Assembly (NCBI GenBank): GCA_003447295.1
Contig: DLZQ01000059.1
Location: 1-5,956, forward strand
Length of the DNA stretch: 5,956 nucleotides
Reading direction: 5' to 3'
From: Lachnospiraceae bacterium
Lineage (GTDB): Bacteria > Bacillota > Clostridia > Lachnospirales > Lachnospiraceae
The notes under the pieces were generated by a model. The model worked only from the letters and a program-made list of their open reading frames with translations, had not been told where the DNA came from and did no database searches. Made by a program: the position numbers and the translations under genes. Below, piece after piece: positions 1-5,956 of this stretch. The stretch's first letter is position 1, and the number at the start of each line of letters is the position of its first letter.

Positions 1-66
1 GTTTTGGATAGGAAAGCAGGATGGAAGTTAGGATATAAGAGATTAGGTTTCAGTGTTCGGTTTTGA
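1..66 (+). CDS. C-terminal end of an unidentified upstream gene (partial)
   Basis: Frame 1 is open from the first base for 21 codons and ends at TGA (64-66); the other two forward frames hit stops within about 30 bases. The visible tail is basic and aromatic and ends in GFSVRF. An intrinsic terminator follows 32 bases after the stop, which fits a real gene end. The fragment is too short to assign to a family. The stretch LGYKRLGF faintly recalls the C-terminal end of GNAT acetyltransferases, but this is not enough for a call. The open frame could also be chance, given its short length. Confidence 0.4.
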   Translation, partial: VLDRKAGWKLGYKRLGFSVRF

Positions 67-98
67 AGGAATAAACTTAAACTGAATCATAGATAACG

Positions 99-127
99 AC
101 GATAGCATTTTGCTATCGTTTTTTTTA
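99..127 (+). terminator. Intrinsic terminator upstream of cheV
   Basis: An 8-bp perfect stem pairs ACGATAGC (99-106) with GCTATCGT (112-119) around a 5-base A/T loop, and is followed by a run of eight T (119-126). On the minus strand no comparable T run follows the stem, so it acts for plus-strand transcription. It probably ends the unit whose last codons lie at 1-66 and insulates cheV from it. Confidence 0.85.
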
Positions 128-145
128 TACATTAATTTCAGATAA

Positions 146-176
146 TTGTTTCTTTTTTAGAAAAATATGTTATAAT
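146..176 (+). promoter_or_regulatory. Probable housekeeping (sigma-A) promoter of cheV, extended -10
   Basis: A perfect TATAAT (171-176) is preceded by TGT (168-170), which makes an extended -10. The best -35 candidate is TTGTTT (146-151), with a long 19-base spacer; an extended -10 often tolerates a poor -35. Transcription would start near 183, giving a leader of about 80 bases before the cheV start. The surrounding sequence is strongly A/T rich. Placement just after a terminator and before cheV supports the call. Confidence 0.6.
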
Positions 177-256
177 TAAAAAGAACGTAGTAAAAGTTTG
201 CAAGGCGGACTTTTGAAAATATACGAAATACAAGACAAATGCAGTGAGAAGGTTAT

Positions 257-261
257 AGGAG
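257..261 (+). promoter_or_regulatory. Ribosome binding site that sets the cheV start
   Basis: AGGAG lies 5 bases before the ATG at 267. No comparable site precedes the TTG at 198 that would give a 23-residue longer product. The protein from 267 begins directly with a normal CheV N-terminus (MDTKILLE), so this site decides the start. Confidence 0.75.
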
Positions 262-266
262 TAAGT

Positions 267-1178
267 ATGGATACTAAGATTTTACTTGAAAACGGAACAA
301 ACGAATTAGAGATTTTGGAATTTACTCTGGCTGGGAATTCTTATGGAATCAATGTTGCCAAGATCAAAGAGATCATTACCTACCAGCCGGTGACACCGGT
401 TCCTAATTCACATCCCAGTATCGAAGGTATTTTTATGCCGAGAGATACAATGATTACTGCCATTGATCTGAAGAATTGTCTGGGACGCGGAGAGTCCGAG
501 AAAAAGGGTTTGTTCATCGTTACCAATTTCAATAAACTGGATATCGCATTTCATGTAGAGACGGTGCTTGGTATTCACAGAGTCAGCTGGAGAGATATCA
601 TTAAGCCGGATATCACGATTTCCGCAGCAGACGAGAGTGTTGCTACCGGTATTATTAAGAAGAATGACAAGCTGATCATCATTTTGGACTTCGAGAAGAT
701 TGTATCGGATATCAATCCTGAAACAGGACTTAAGATGTCTGAACTGAATGAACTTGGTGAGCGTACCAGAAGTTCTGTTCCAATCCTGATCGCAGAGGAT
801 TCACCATTGCTGAACAAGTTGATCGTTGACTCATTAAAATCAGCCGGTTATGTGAACCTGATTCATACAGAGAACGGTCAGCAGGCATACGATGTGATTA
901 CACAGTGTAAGGAAGATGGAACACTGGATCAGCATGTTCGTTGTATCATTACGGATATTGAGATGCCTGAGATGGACGGACACAGATTGACCAAGCTGGT
1001 TAAAACAGACGATGCAACCAAGGATATTCCCGTAATTATTTTCTCTTCTCTTGTAAATGACGATATGAAGAGAAAAGGAGAGGCCTTGGGAGCAGATGCA
1101 CAGCTCTCCAAGCCGGAGATCGGCAACCTGGTAAAGATTGTAGATGAACTGGTAGCAGAGAAACATTTGGACAGATAA
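267..1178 (+). CDS. cheV: Chemotaxis adaptor CheV (CheW-receiver fusion)
   Basis: This 303-residue cytoplasmic coupling protein links chemoreceptors to the CheA kinase. Residues about 14-150 form a CheW-like domain, beginning EFTLAGNSYGINVAKIKEII. Residues about 171-300 form a response-regulator receiver domain. The receiver is intact: acidic pair E177-D178 (IAEDS), phosphoacceptor D230 (ITDIEMPEMDG), hydroxyl switch residue S260 (FSS) and conserved lysine K282 (LSKPE). In known CheV proteins, CheA phosphorylates the receiver and this tunes receptor-kinase coupling during adaptation. The start at 267 is chosen for its AGGAG site and the family N-terminus. The gene has its own promoter and terminator, so it looks monocistronic. 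No other che or flagellar gene is visible, so its partners must lie elsewhere. Overall length and domain order are normal for the family. Confidence 0.96.
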   Translation: MDTKILLENGTNELEILEFTLAGNSYGINVAKIKEIITYQPVTPVPNSHPSIEGIFMPRDTMITAIDLKNCLGRGESEKKGLFIVTNFNKLDIAFHVETVLGIHRVSWRDIIKPDITISAADESVATGIIKKNDKLIIILDFEKIVSDINPETGLKMSELNELGERTRSSVPILIAEDSPLLNKLIVDSLKSAGYVNLIHTENGQQAYDVITQCKEDGTLDQHVRCIITDIEMPEMDGHRLTKLVKTDDATKDIPVIIFSSLVNDDMKRKGEALGADAQLSKPEIGNLVKIVDELVAEKHLDR

Positions 1179-1193
1179 GGCATTTAGAAAGCA

Positions 1194-1223
1194 AAAAGGC
1201 TGGGCTAGTCCCAGCCTTTTCTT
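1194..1223 (+). terminator. Strong intrinsic terminator after cheV
   Basis: A perfect 11-bp stem pairs AAAAGGCTGGG (1194-1204) with CCCAGCCTTTT (1210-1220) around the loop CTAGT, ending in TTTTCTT. The A-rich left arm gives a TTTT run on the minus strand too, so weak bidirectional function is possible, but no minus-strand gene arrives here. It closes the cheV unit only 20 bases before the next start codon. Confidence 0.9.
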
Positions 1224-1242
1224 ATAATATCGGGGCAATGAT

Positions 1243-2010
1243 ATGGATGACAGAACGAAAGAGATCCTTCAGAAAATAGAAGAAGCGGAATATGTATTAG
1301 TAGGTCTGGGACAGGAGTTTGATATGGAAAATCTCCTGGAGGCCAACCCGGAGTACGGAAAAGTGCGGGAACAATTGCAGAAAAATAATGCATTATGGCT
1401 TCTGCCCTACGTGGAGGAGCAATTGCGGGAGCAGCAACTCCCTAAAATAGAGGAAGAGATCCGGCAGGGACTTAACAATCTGGCTTCTGTGTTGGAGAAA
1501 AAGAGTTATTTTGTGGTATCGTCTTCCACCAGTCCGATACCGACACAGATCCCCTGGAAAAAAATGCTCCTGAAAAAGGAAAGATATGTATCTCCCTGCG
1601 GAGATTTTAGAAAAAAACAATGTCCGGACGGTTGTGAGGAAGAAATTACGGAAGTTACGGAAACGGACAGAGAGAATCTACAGCACTGCTATGAAGAACT
1701 GCGTGCAGGAAAATTTTTATCTCCCAACCTTGGAAAATGCCCAAAATGCGGGAAGAACATGATCCTGAATAATGTGTATGCCGCAAAATATGATGAAAAG
1801 GGTTATCTGGAGAACTGGACAACCTACCAGACATGGTTGCAGAACACCCTGAATCATAAAATGGTACTGTTAGAGATCGGAGAAGGGAATCGTTTTCCAT
1901 CTATTATAAAGAATCCTTTCCAGAGAATAGCATTATTTCAACAAAAAGCAGGTCTGTATTGCGTTGATGGGGAACAAAATCCCATTGCCTGGCTGCTTAG
2001 CCTGTGTTAA
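1243..2010 (+). CDS. SIR2-like (sirtuin-fold) protein, probably catalytically degenerate
   Basis: The 255-residue product resembles the SIR2-type proteins common in Firmicutes. Residues 15-27 (AEYVLVGLGQEFD) sit where a sirtuin has its NAD-binding GAGxS loop. Cysteines C127 and C131 (QCPDGC) plus C166 and C169 (CPKCG) fit the sirtuin zinc ribbon. The stretch 207-242, with LLEIGEGNRFP, then IIKNPFQRIA, then a GLYCVDGE strand end, matches the C-terminal Rossmann part (usual form LELGVGfnTP...PF...IN). The segment at 90-104, where active sirtuins have TTN-x-D-x-x-H or similar, reads FVVSSSTSPIPTQIPW here: Asn, Asp and the catalytic His are all missing. The GAG motif is also altered. I infer a non-deacetylating or structural role. 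The ribosome site is weak (GGGG at 1232-1235, 7 bases before ATG), but this is the only suitable start. It lies 43 bases before the next gene and is probably co-transcribed with it. The family assignment rests on motif reading; the function is unknown. Confidence 0.6.
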   Translation: MDDRTKEILQKIEEAEYVLVGLGQEFDMENLLEANPEYGKVREQLQKNNALWLLPYVEEQLREQQLPKIEEEIRQGLNNLASVLEKKSYFVVSSSTSPIPTQIPWKKMLLKKERYVSPCGDFRKKQCPDGCEEEITEVTETDRENLQHCYEELRAGKFLSPNLGKCPKCGKNMILNNVYAAKYDEKGYLENWTTYQTWLQNTLNHKMVLLEIGEGNRFPSIIKNPFQRIALFQQKAGLYCVDGEQNPIAWLLSLC

Positions 2011-2053
2011 ACTTAACCTGCTAGTAACTTGTGAGAAATCGGAGGAATGACAG

Positions 2054-3745
2054 ATGCCTTCACAGGAGGAATACCTGGATAATTTATTAAAGGGAATTGA
2101 AAACGAAGAAACCATGGAAAGCGTAGAAGAGAAAAAAAAGTCGGAGTCGGCAGAGCAGGACGCACCGCAGATCGATATGAGTGATATGGATGATCTGCTG
2201 CAGTCCGCACTGAATGCACAAAAGGAAGATGCGGTGTCAGGTGCGGTACCAGATACTGCTTCGGAGAATGCGACAATTCACCCGGAAGAGACAGCATCTA
2301 TGTCGGAGGATGAAATCGACCGCCTGCTGCAACAGAACAGAGAACAGGCAGAGGAGGCACCGAAGCAGGAGAATAACGATTCGAACGATGATCTGATCAG
2401 AATGTTGGAGAGCGCGGACGAAGAAGGATTGTCTAATCTGCTGGATCAGGTAAGTCCACAGCCGGCCGGAGAGCCTGCGGACGAAGTGGCAACGGAAGAG
2501 CAGAAAAAGGGCAAACGAGGTCGAAGAAAGAAAACTCCGGGATTTTTTGACAGATTTAAGAAAAAATCGAAGGAAGAGCCGCCAGAAACTACTGAAACAA
2601 CAGAAACAACAGAAACAACAGAAACGGTAGATTCGCGGAATCCTATAACAACCACAGATCCTGTGGAGGAAAATTCCGTATCGGAAGCAGCTGACACGGA
2701 GACCACCGCTACTTCTGATGATGAACTGGATGCTTTGCTTGCCGGAGCATTTCCGGGACAACAGGACAGTGCGGAAGAAACCACCGCAGATCCCAAGTCC
2801 TCAGATATCATGGATATATTGAAAGCAGCCGGCGCGGATATTGCAGAAGATGCGGAACAGAAGAAAGAGAAAAAGGGATTTTTCGCAAAATTGCTCGACT
2901 TGTTCACCGAAGAGGATGAGGAGGAAGAGGAGAGCGACCAGCTAAAACTGTCCGATGAGAATAAGCAGATCCTCGAAGAGATGGACAAGAACGGCAAGAA
3001 CGGTAAAAAGAAAGAGAAAAAGCAGAAAAAAGAGAAAAAGCCCAAAAAGGAAAAACAGCCGAAGAAGCCGAAAAAGGAAAAACCGAAAAAGGAAGATGCA
3101 CCGGCTGTACCCGAAAAAAAGCTTTCTCCGAAAAAAATCATTCCCATTGTGGTAGTATGTATCTCTCTGGGGGCAGTGATACTGATCGTAGGAAATTTCC
3201 TGACAGAATATATGTCTAAGAGAAGTGGCAGAGAAGCTTATTATGCGGGAGATTACCAGACTTGTTATCAGAATCTGTTCGGCAGAGAACTGAATGAGAC
3301 CGAACAGGTCATGTACAGCAAATCCGAGAGCATTCTGACCATTCGGATGTGGCTTAGAGAATACGAAGTATTTGTAAATGAGGGTTCTGAACTGGAAGCG
3401 TTAGACAGCCTGCTGCAGGCGGTACATGACTATCCTTCCCTGCTAGATTATGCGACACAATGGAATGTGCAGGATGAGGTGACCTCTGCATTCGGAGAGA
3501 TTCTTAATATTCTGTCAGAAAAATATCAGCTGAGTCAGGAAGAAGCGCAGGCGATAGCGGATATTTCGGATAATGTAGAATATACGAAGAACGTTATGAT
3601 GGTTCTGCAGAAGCTGGGACTGGGATCCTGGGAATTCCAAGGGACCACCCAGGCAGAGACGGCAGTTAACCCCGCACAGAACACGGAAAACTTACCGGAA
3701 GAATTGCCGGATCCGCTTCCGGAAGAAAAGGAGATACAGCAATGA
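2054..3745 (+). CDS. Large charged single-pass membrane protein with repeated FliM-like acidic motifs; function unknown
   Basis: I do not recognise a named family for this 563-residue protein. Residues 1-150 are acidic and probably disordered. Residues 151-172 are basic (GKRGRRKK, then GFFDRFKKK). Residues 173-312 are acidic, with a Glu-Thr-Thr repeat at 178-192 and a second GFF segment at 275-284. Residues 313-358 are almost entirely Lys, Glu and Pro. One hydrophobic helix follows at about 362-384 (IIPIVVVCISLGAVILIVG). Residues 390-530 look helical, with short-repeat character (GREAYYAGDYQTCYQNLFG), and a Pro/Glu-rich tail ends the protein. The lysine block before the helix predicts the N-terminal half inside the cell and the C-terminal domain outside. 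No signal peptide is seen. Short motifs of the type S-x-x-E-[IL]-D-x-L-L recur in the inner half (see findings). GGAGG (2041-2045) lies 8 bases before the ATG. The stop overlaps the hisH start by 4 bases (ATGA), so translation is likely coupled. Confidence 0.85.
   Translation: MPSQEEYLDNLLKGIENEETMESVEEKKKSESAEQDAPQIDMSDMDDLLQSALNAQKEDAVSGAVPDTASENATIHPEETASMSEDEIDRLLQQNREQAEEAPKQENNDSNDDLIRMLESADEEGLSNLLDQVSPQPAGEPADEVATEEQKKGKRGRRKKTPGFFDRFKKKSKEEPPETTETTETTETTETVDSRNPITTTDPVEENSVSEAADTETTATSDDELDALLAGAFPGQQDSAEETTADPKSSDIMDILKAAGADIAEDAEQKKEKKGFFAKLLDLFTEEDEEEEESDQLKLSDENKQILEEMDKNGKNGKKKEKKQKKEKKPKKEKQPKKPKKEKPKKEDAPAVPEKKLSPKKIIPIVVVCISLGAVILIVGNFLTEYMSKRSGREAYYAGDYQTCYQNLFGRELNETEQVMYSKSESILTIRMWLREYEVFVNEGSELEALDSLLQAVHDYPSLLDYATQWNVQDEVTSAFGEILNILSEKYQLSQEEAQAIADISDNVEYTKNVMMVLQKLGLGSWEFQGTTQAETAVNPAQNTENLPEELPDPLPEEKEIQQ
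2585..2626 (+). repeat. Short in-frame tandem repeat (9-base unit, about 4.7 copies)
   Basis: The unit GAAACAACA, with minor changes in the first and last copies, is repeated head to tail and encodes Glu-Thr-Thr four times followed by Glu-Thr-Val (residues 178-192). The two middle copies are identical. Because the unit is a multiple of three, gain or loss of copies would keep the reading frame, so copy number could vary between strains. Confidence 0.9.
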
Positions 3746-4386
3746 TCGCAGTTCTCGATTATGATGCTGGTAATATAAAGAGCGTAGAAAAAGCGTTGCA
3801 CTTTTTAGGAGAAGAAGTAAAGATCACCAGAGACAGAGAGGAGATCCTGTCCGCAGACGGTGTGATCCTGCCGGGGGTGGGAGCCTTTGGTGATGCCATG
3901 GAGAAGCTCCATCAGTATGGACTGGTGGAGGTTATACGGGAAGTAGTGGACAGGAAGATCCCTTTTCTGGGAATCTGTCTGGGATTACAACTGATGTTCG
4001 AAAGCAGCGAAGAGACCCCGGAAGTGGAGGGACTGCATCTGTTAGACGGCAGGATTCGCAGGATTCCCGCGGCACCTGGACTGAAGATTCCCCACATCGG
4101 CTGGAATGATATTGCATTTCCTAACAGTGGGCGGCTTTTTCAGGGAATCGAGGAACATTCTTACGTGTATTTTGTACATTCCTATTATCTGGAGGCGGCA
4201 GATCCGTCTATCGTTACCGCTACCACGGAATACGGAACACGGATTCATGCATCTGTGGAGAAGGATAATATTTTTGCCTGCCAGTTCCATCCGGAGAAAA
4301 GCTCCGGCGTAGGTCTTAAGATCCTGCAGAATTTTATAAATGTCACGAAGGAATTCTGTGAGAAAAACGAGCAGGGAGGAAATTGA
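3742..4386 (+). CDS. hisH: Imidazole glycerol phosphate synthase, glutaminase subunit HisH
   Basis: This 214-residue class I glutamine amidotransferase hydrolyses glutamine and passes ammonia through a tunnel to HisF. The catalytic triad is complete: C79 in [12 protein letters not shown]183 and E185 in CQFHPEKS. The oxyanion region [10 protein letters not shown] (44-53), the HIGWN segment (118-122) and YFVHSYY (143-149) are all typical. Length is normal. AAGGAG (3728-3733) lies 8 bases before the ATG, inside the preceding gene. The start codon overlaps that gene's stop (ATGA), and hisF begins one base after the hisH stop. The two subunits are therefore likely made in matched amounts. hisA, which often sits between hisH and hisF, is absent here. 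Confidence 0.97.
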   Translation: MIAVLDYDAGNIKSVEKALHFLGEEVKITRDREEILSADGVILPGVGAFGDAMEKLHQYGLVEVIREVVDRKIPFLGICLGLQLMFESSEETPEVEGLHLLDGRIRRIPAAPGLKIPHIGWNDIAFPNSGRLFQGIEEHSYVYFVHSYYLEAADPSIVTATTEYGTRIHASVEKDNIFACQFHPEKSSGVGLKILQNFINVTKEFCEKNEQGGN

Positions 4387-4387
4387 T

Positions 4388-5149
4388 ATGCATACGAAGA
4401 GAGTAATTCCCTGTCTGGATGTGAAGGATGGCAGAGTAGTAAAAGGTGTGAATTTTGTAAATTTCCGGGATGCCGGAGACCCTTCCGAGGTAGCGGCAGC
4501 CTATGACGCGGCCGGTGCGGATGAGGTCGTATTTTTGGATATTACGGCTTCTGCGGACAGTCGAGCCACACAGTTAGAGTGGGTGCGGAAGGTGGCAAGC
4601 AAGGTATTTATTCCTTTCACCGTAGGAGGAGGAATCCGTACCGTGGATGATTTCAAGGCAATTCTTCGTGAAGGTGCGGACAAAATCTCTGTGAATTCCG
4701 CAGCCATTATGAATCCCCGGCTTATCAGTGATGCGGCAGAGAAGTTCGGCAGCCAGTGTGTGGTGGTTGCCATTGATGCCAAAAAGCGTGCAGACGGCAG
4801 CGGATGGAATATCTATAAAAACGGCGGTCGTGTGGACATGGGCATGGACGCTGTGGAATGGGCGAGAACCGCAGAGAAGATGGGCGCAGGAGAGATCCTG
4901 CTGACCAGTATGGACGGAGACGGAACGAAGGAAGGCTACGATCTGGCGCTGACCAGAGCCGTGGCGGAGAGCGTTAGTATCCCGGTCATCGCGTCCGGCG
5001 GTGCGGGACAGCTGTCTCATTTCTATGATGCTCTGACGGAGGGAAAGGCAGAGGCAGTTCTGGCAGCATCTCTGTTCCATTACAAAGAATTAGAGATCCG
5101 GCAGGTGAAGGAATACCTGCGGGAAAAAGGAATCAGTGTCCGTCTCTAA
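4388..5149 (+). CDS. hisF: Imidazole glycerol phosphate synthase, cyclase subunit HisF
   Basis: This 253-residue (beta-alpha)8 barrel uses ammonia from HisH to convert PRFAR into imidazole glycerol phosphate and AICAR, the fifth step of histidine synthesis. The catalytic aspartates are present: D11 ([14 protein letters not shown]) and D130 (VVAIDAKK). Phosphate-binding segments are at 80-84 (GGGIRT region) and 203-207 (SGGAG). The length matches the family exactly when translation starts at the ATG at 4388, which has GGAGG (4375-4379) 8 bases upstream. A start at 4340 would add 16 residues overlapping hisH and lacks family support. The gene is not followed by hisI or hisE, so the other histidine genes must lie elsewhere. 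Confidence 0.98.
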   Translation: MHTKRVIPCLDVKDGRVVKGVNFVNFRDAGDPSEVAAAYDAAGADEVVFLDITASADSRATQLEWVRKVASKVFIPFTVGGGIRTVDDFKAILREGADKISVNSAAIMNPRLISDAAEKFGSQCVVVAIDAKKRADGSGWNIYKNGGRVDMGMDAVEWARTAEKMGAGEILLTSMDGDGTKEGYDLALTRAVAESVSIPVIASGGAGQLSHFYDALTEGKAEAVLAASLFHYKELEIRQVKEYLREKGISVRL

Positions 5150-5171
5150 GGACGACAGGGAGGATTAGATT

Positions 5172-5846
5172 ATGGCAATGATCACAAATGACTGGCTGAC
5201 GGCTTTGGGCGGAGAATTTCATAAGCCCTATTACAGACAGCTTTTTGAATTTGTCAAAAATGAATATGATACCACCGTGGTATTTCCCCCGGCGGATGAT
5301 ATTTTCAATGCATTTCATCTGACCCCGTTAAGTAAGGTAAAAGTCGTGATCATAGGGCAGGATCCTTATCACAATGTGGGACAGGCACACGGTCTGTGCT
5401 TTTCCGTGAAACCGGATGTGGAGATCCCTCCTTCTTTAGTGAATATCTATCAGGAGCTACACGATGATTTAGGCTGCTATATTCCCAACAACGGCTATCT
5501 TGTAAAATGGGCCGAACAGGGTGTGCTGATGCTCAATACGGTGCTTACAGTGCGGGCGCACATGGCAAATTCCCACCATGGCAAAGGCTGGGAAGAATTC
5601 ACCGATGCCGCCATCCGGGCGCTGAATGCGCAGGATCGTCCCATTGTGTTTATCCTGTGGGGCAGACCGGCACAGATGAAGAAATCTATGCTGAACAATC
5701 CCAATCACCTGATTCTGGAGGCACCGCATCCCAGTCCATTGTCTGCTTACCGCGGTTTCTTTGGCAGCAGACCTTTCAGCAAGACCAACAACTTCCTGAA
5801 GGAACACGGCGTGGAGCCCATCGACTGGCAGATTGAAAATGTATAA
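5172..5846 (+). CDS. ung: Uracil-DNA glycosylase, family 1
   Basis: This 224-residue enzyme cuts uracil from DNA to start base excision repair after cytosine deamination or dUTP incorporation. All family 1 motifs are intact: the water-activating loop GQDPYH (62-67, catalytic D64), the uracil-stacking F77 in GLCFSV, the uracil-specificity asparagine N122 in LLNTVLTVR, and the DNA-intercalation loop HPSPLS (186-191) with catalytic H186. The length is normal. GGAGG (5159-5163) lies 8 bases before the ATG. The gap after hisF is 22 bases with no promoter or terminator, so ung is likely the last gene of the operon. A second in-frame ATG at 5178 would sit 14 bases from the ribosome site and is less likely. 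Confidence 0.98.
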   Translation: MAMITNDWLTALGGEFHKPYYRQLFEFVKNEYDTTVVFPPADDIFNAFHLTPLSKVKVVIIGQDPYHNVGQAHGLCFSVKPDVEIPPSLVNIYQELHDDLGCYIPNNGYLVKWAEQGVLMLNTVLTVRAHMANSHHGKGWEEFTDAAIRALNAQDRPIVFILWGRPAQMKKSMLNNPNHLILEAPHPSPLSAYRGFFGSRPFSKTNNFLKEHGVEPIDWQIENV

Positions 5847-5890
5847 ATTGAAAGTTACGCGAGCAATGAGCCGCGCATAGGCAAAATAAG

Positions 5891-5930
5891 AACCGTGATT
5901 GGGAGCTTGCTCACAAATCACGGTTTTTAT
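5891..5930 (+). terminator. Intrinsic terminator after ung
   Basis: A 10-bp perfect outer stem pairs AACCGTGATT (5891-5900) with AATCACGGTT (5916-5925). The 15-base interior can form an extra small hairpin (GAG with CTC around CTTG). TTTTT (5924-5928) and a further T run follow. On the minus strand only a broken T run follows the stem, so it mainly serves plus-strand transcription. It ends the five-gene unit 44 bases after the ung stop. Confidence 0.85.
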
Positions 5931-5942
5931 TTTTGCCGTGAT

Positions 5943-5956
5943 GCGGCGAATGCCGC
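5943..5956. repeat. Small perfect inverted repeat at the window edge
   Basis: GCGGC (5943-5947) pairs with GCCGC (5952-5956) around the 4-base loop GAAT. It is cut by the end of the window, so its full extent is unknown. It could be the start of an intergenic repeat, part of another hairpin, or chance. Confidence 0.4.

Noticed and set aside
192..214. AAAAGT/ACTTTT inverted repeat in the cheV leader, as a possible riboswitch or regulatory hairpin
   Set aside because: The stem is only 6 bp and A/T rich with an 11-base loop, and no known riboswitch motif is recognisable.
198..266. TTG at 198 as the cheV start, adding 23 residues
   Set aside because: No ribosome site precedes it, the added residues do not resemble CheV, and ATG 267 has AGGAG and a family-like N-terminus.
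2585..2626. CRISPR-like appearance of the short repeat cluster
   Set aside because: The 9-base units are directly adjacent with no spacers and encode a continuous Glu-Thr-Thr run in frame.
2446..3147. Long minus-strand open frame of 233 codons rich in Ser and Phe
   Set aside because: It is the mirror of the Glu/Lys/Asp-rich codons of the plus-strand gene, has low-complexity composition and no family resemblance. The minus-strand context offers no promoter or terminator.
4574..5080. Minus-strand open frame of 168 codons opposite hisF
   Set aside because: It lies fully opposite a clear housekeeping gene and has no recognisable domain.
5507..5836. Plus-strand open frame of 109 codons inside ung
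   Set aside because: It is an out-of-frame shadow of ung, whose own frame carries all the catalytic motifs.
5859..5876. Imperfect palindrome between the ung stop and its terminator (GCG/CGC arms)
   Set aside because: Only about 3 paired bases at the ends; no better than chance in G/C-rich text.
1..5956. A complete new defence, mobile or secretion system
   Set aside because: No nuclease, toxin, transposase, integrase or secretion component is visible. A sirtuin-fold protein can belong to defence systems, but here it lacks catalytic residues and sits with housekeeping genes.

Overview
The window looks like chromosomal backbone from an anaerobic Firmicute, most likely a Lachnospiraceae-type member of Clostridia. 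This is inferred from AGGAGG-type ribosome sites before most genes, T-tailed hairpin terminators, purine-rich coding strands, a CheV-type chemotaxis adaptor, and protein sequences typical of that group. No mobile element, CRISPR array, tRNA or rRNA is visible. All genes lie on the plus strand.

Region 1 (1-130): the last 21 codons of an unidentified upstream gene appear to end at 66, followed by an intrinsic terminator. Region 2 (about 146-1223): a self-contained cheV unit, with an extended -10 promoter, a leader of about 80 bases, a CheW-receiver fusion protein and a strong terminator. Region 3 (1243-5846): five tightly packed genes. In order they are a SIR2-like protein that seems to have lost its catalytic residues, a large charged single-pass membrane protein of unknown function, hisH, hisF and ung. 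The membrane protein stop overlaps the hisH start (ATGA), and the hisH-hisF and hisF-ung gaps are 1 and 22 bases. Region 4 (5847-5956): a terminator and a small palindrome at the window edge.

How the genes work together: HisH and HisF form imidazole glycerol phosphate synthase, which uses glutamine-derived ammonia to close the imidazole ring in histidine synthesis and releases AICAR to purine synthesis. Ung removes uracil from DNA. CheV couples receptors to the CheA kinase and carries its own phosphorylatable receiver.

The most interesting element is the 563-residue membrane protein. Its predicted cytoplasmic half carries several copies of a short acidic motif resembling the N-terminal CheY-binding peptide of FliM and FliY (consensus close to LSQxEIDALL). 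With cheV two genes upstream, this suggests a membrane-anchored, multivalent partner for phosphorylated receiver domains. That is a hypothesis from motif reading only. The second item of note is the degenerate sirtuin-like protein. The remaining genes are ordinary housekeeping genes with intact active sites.
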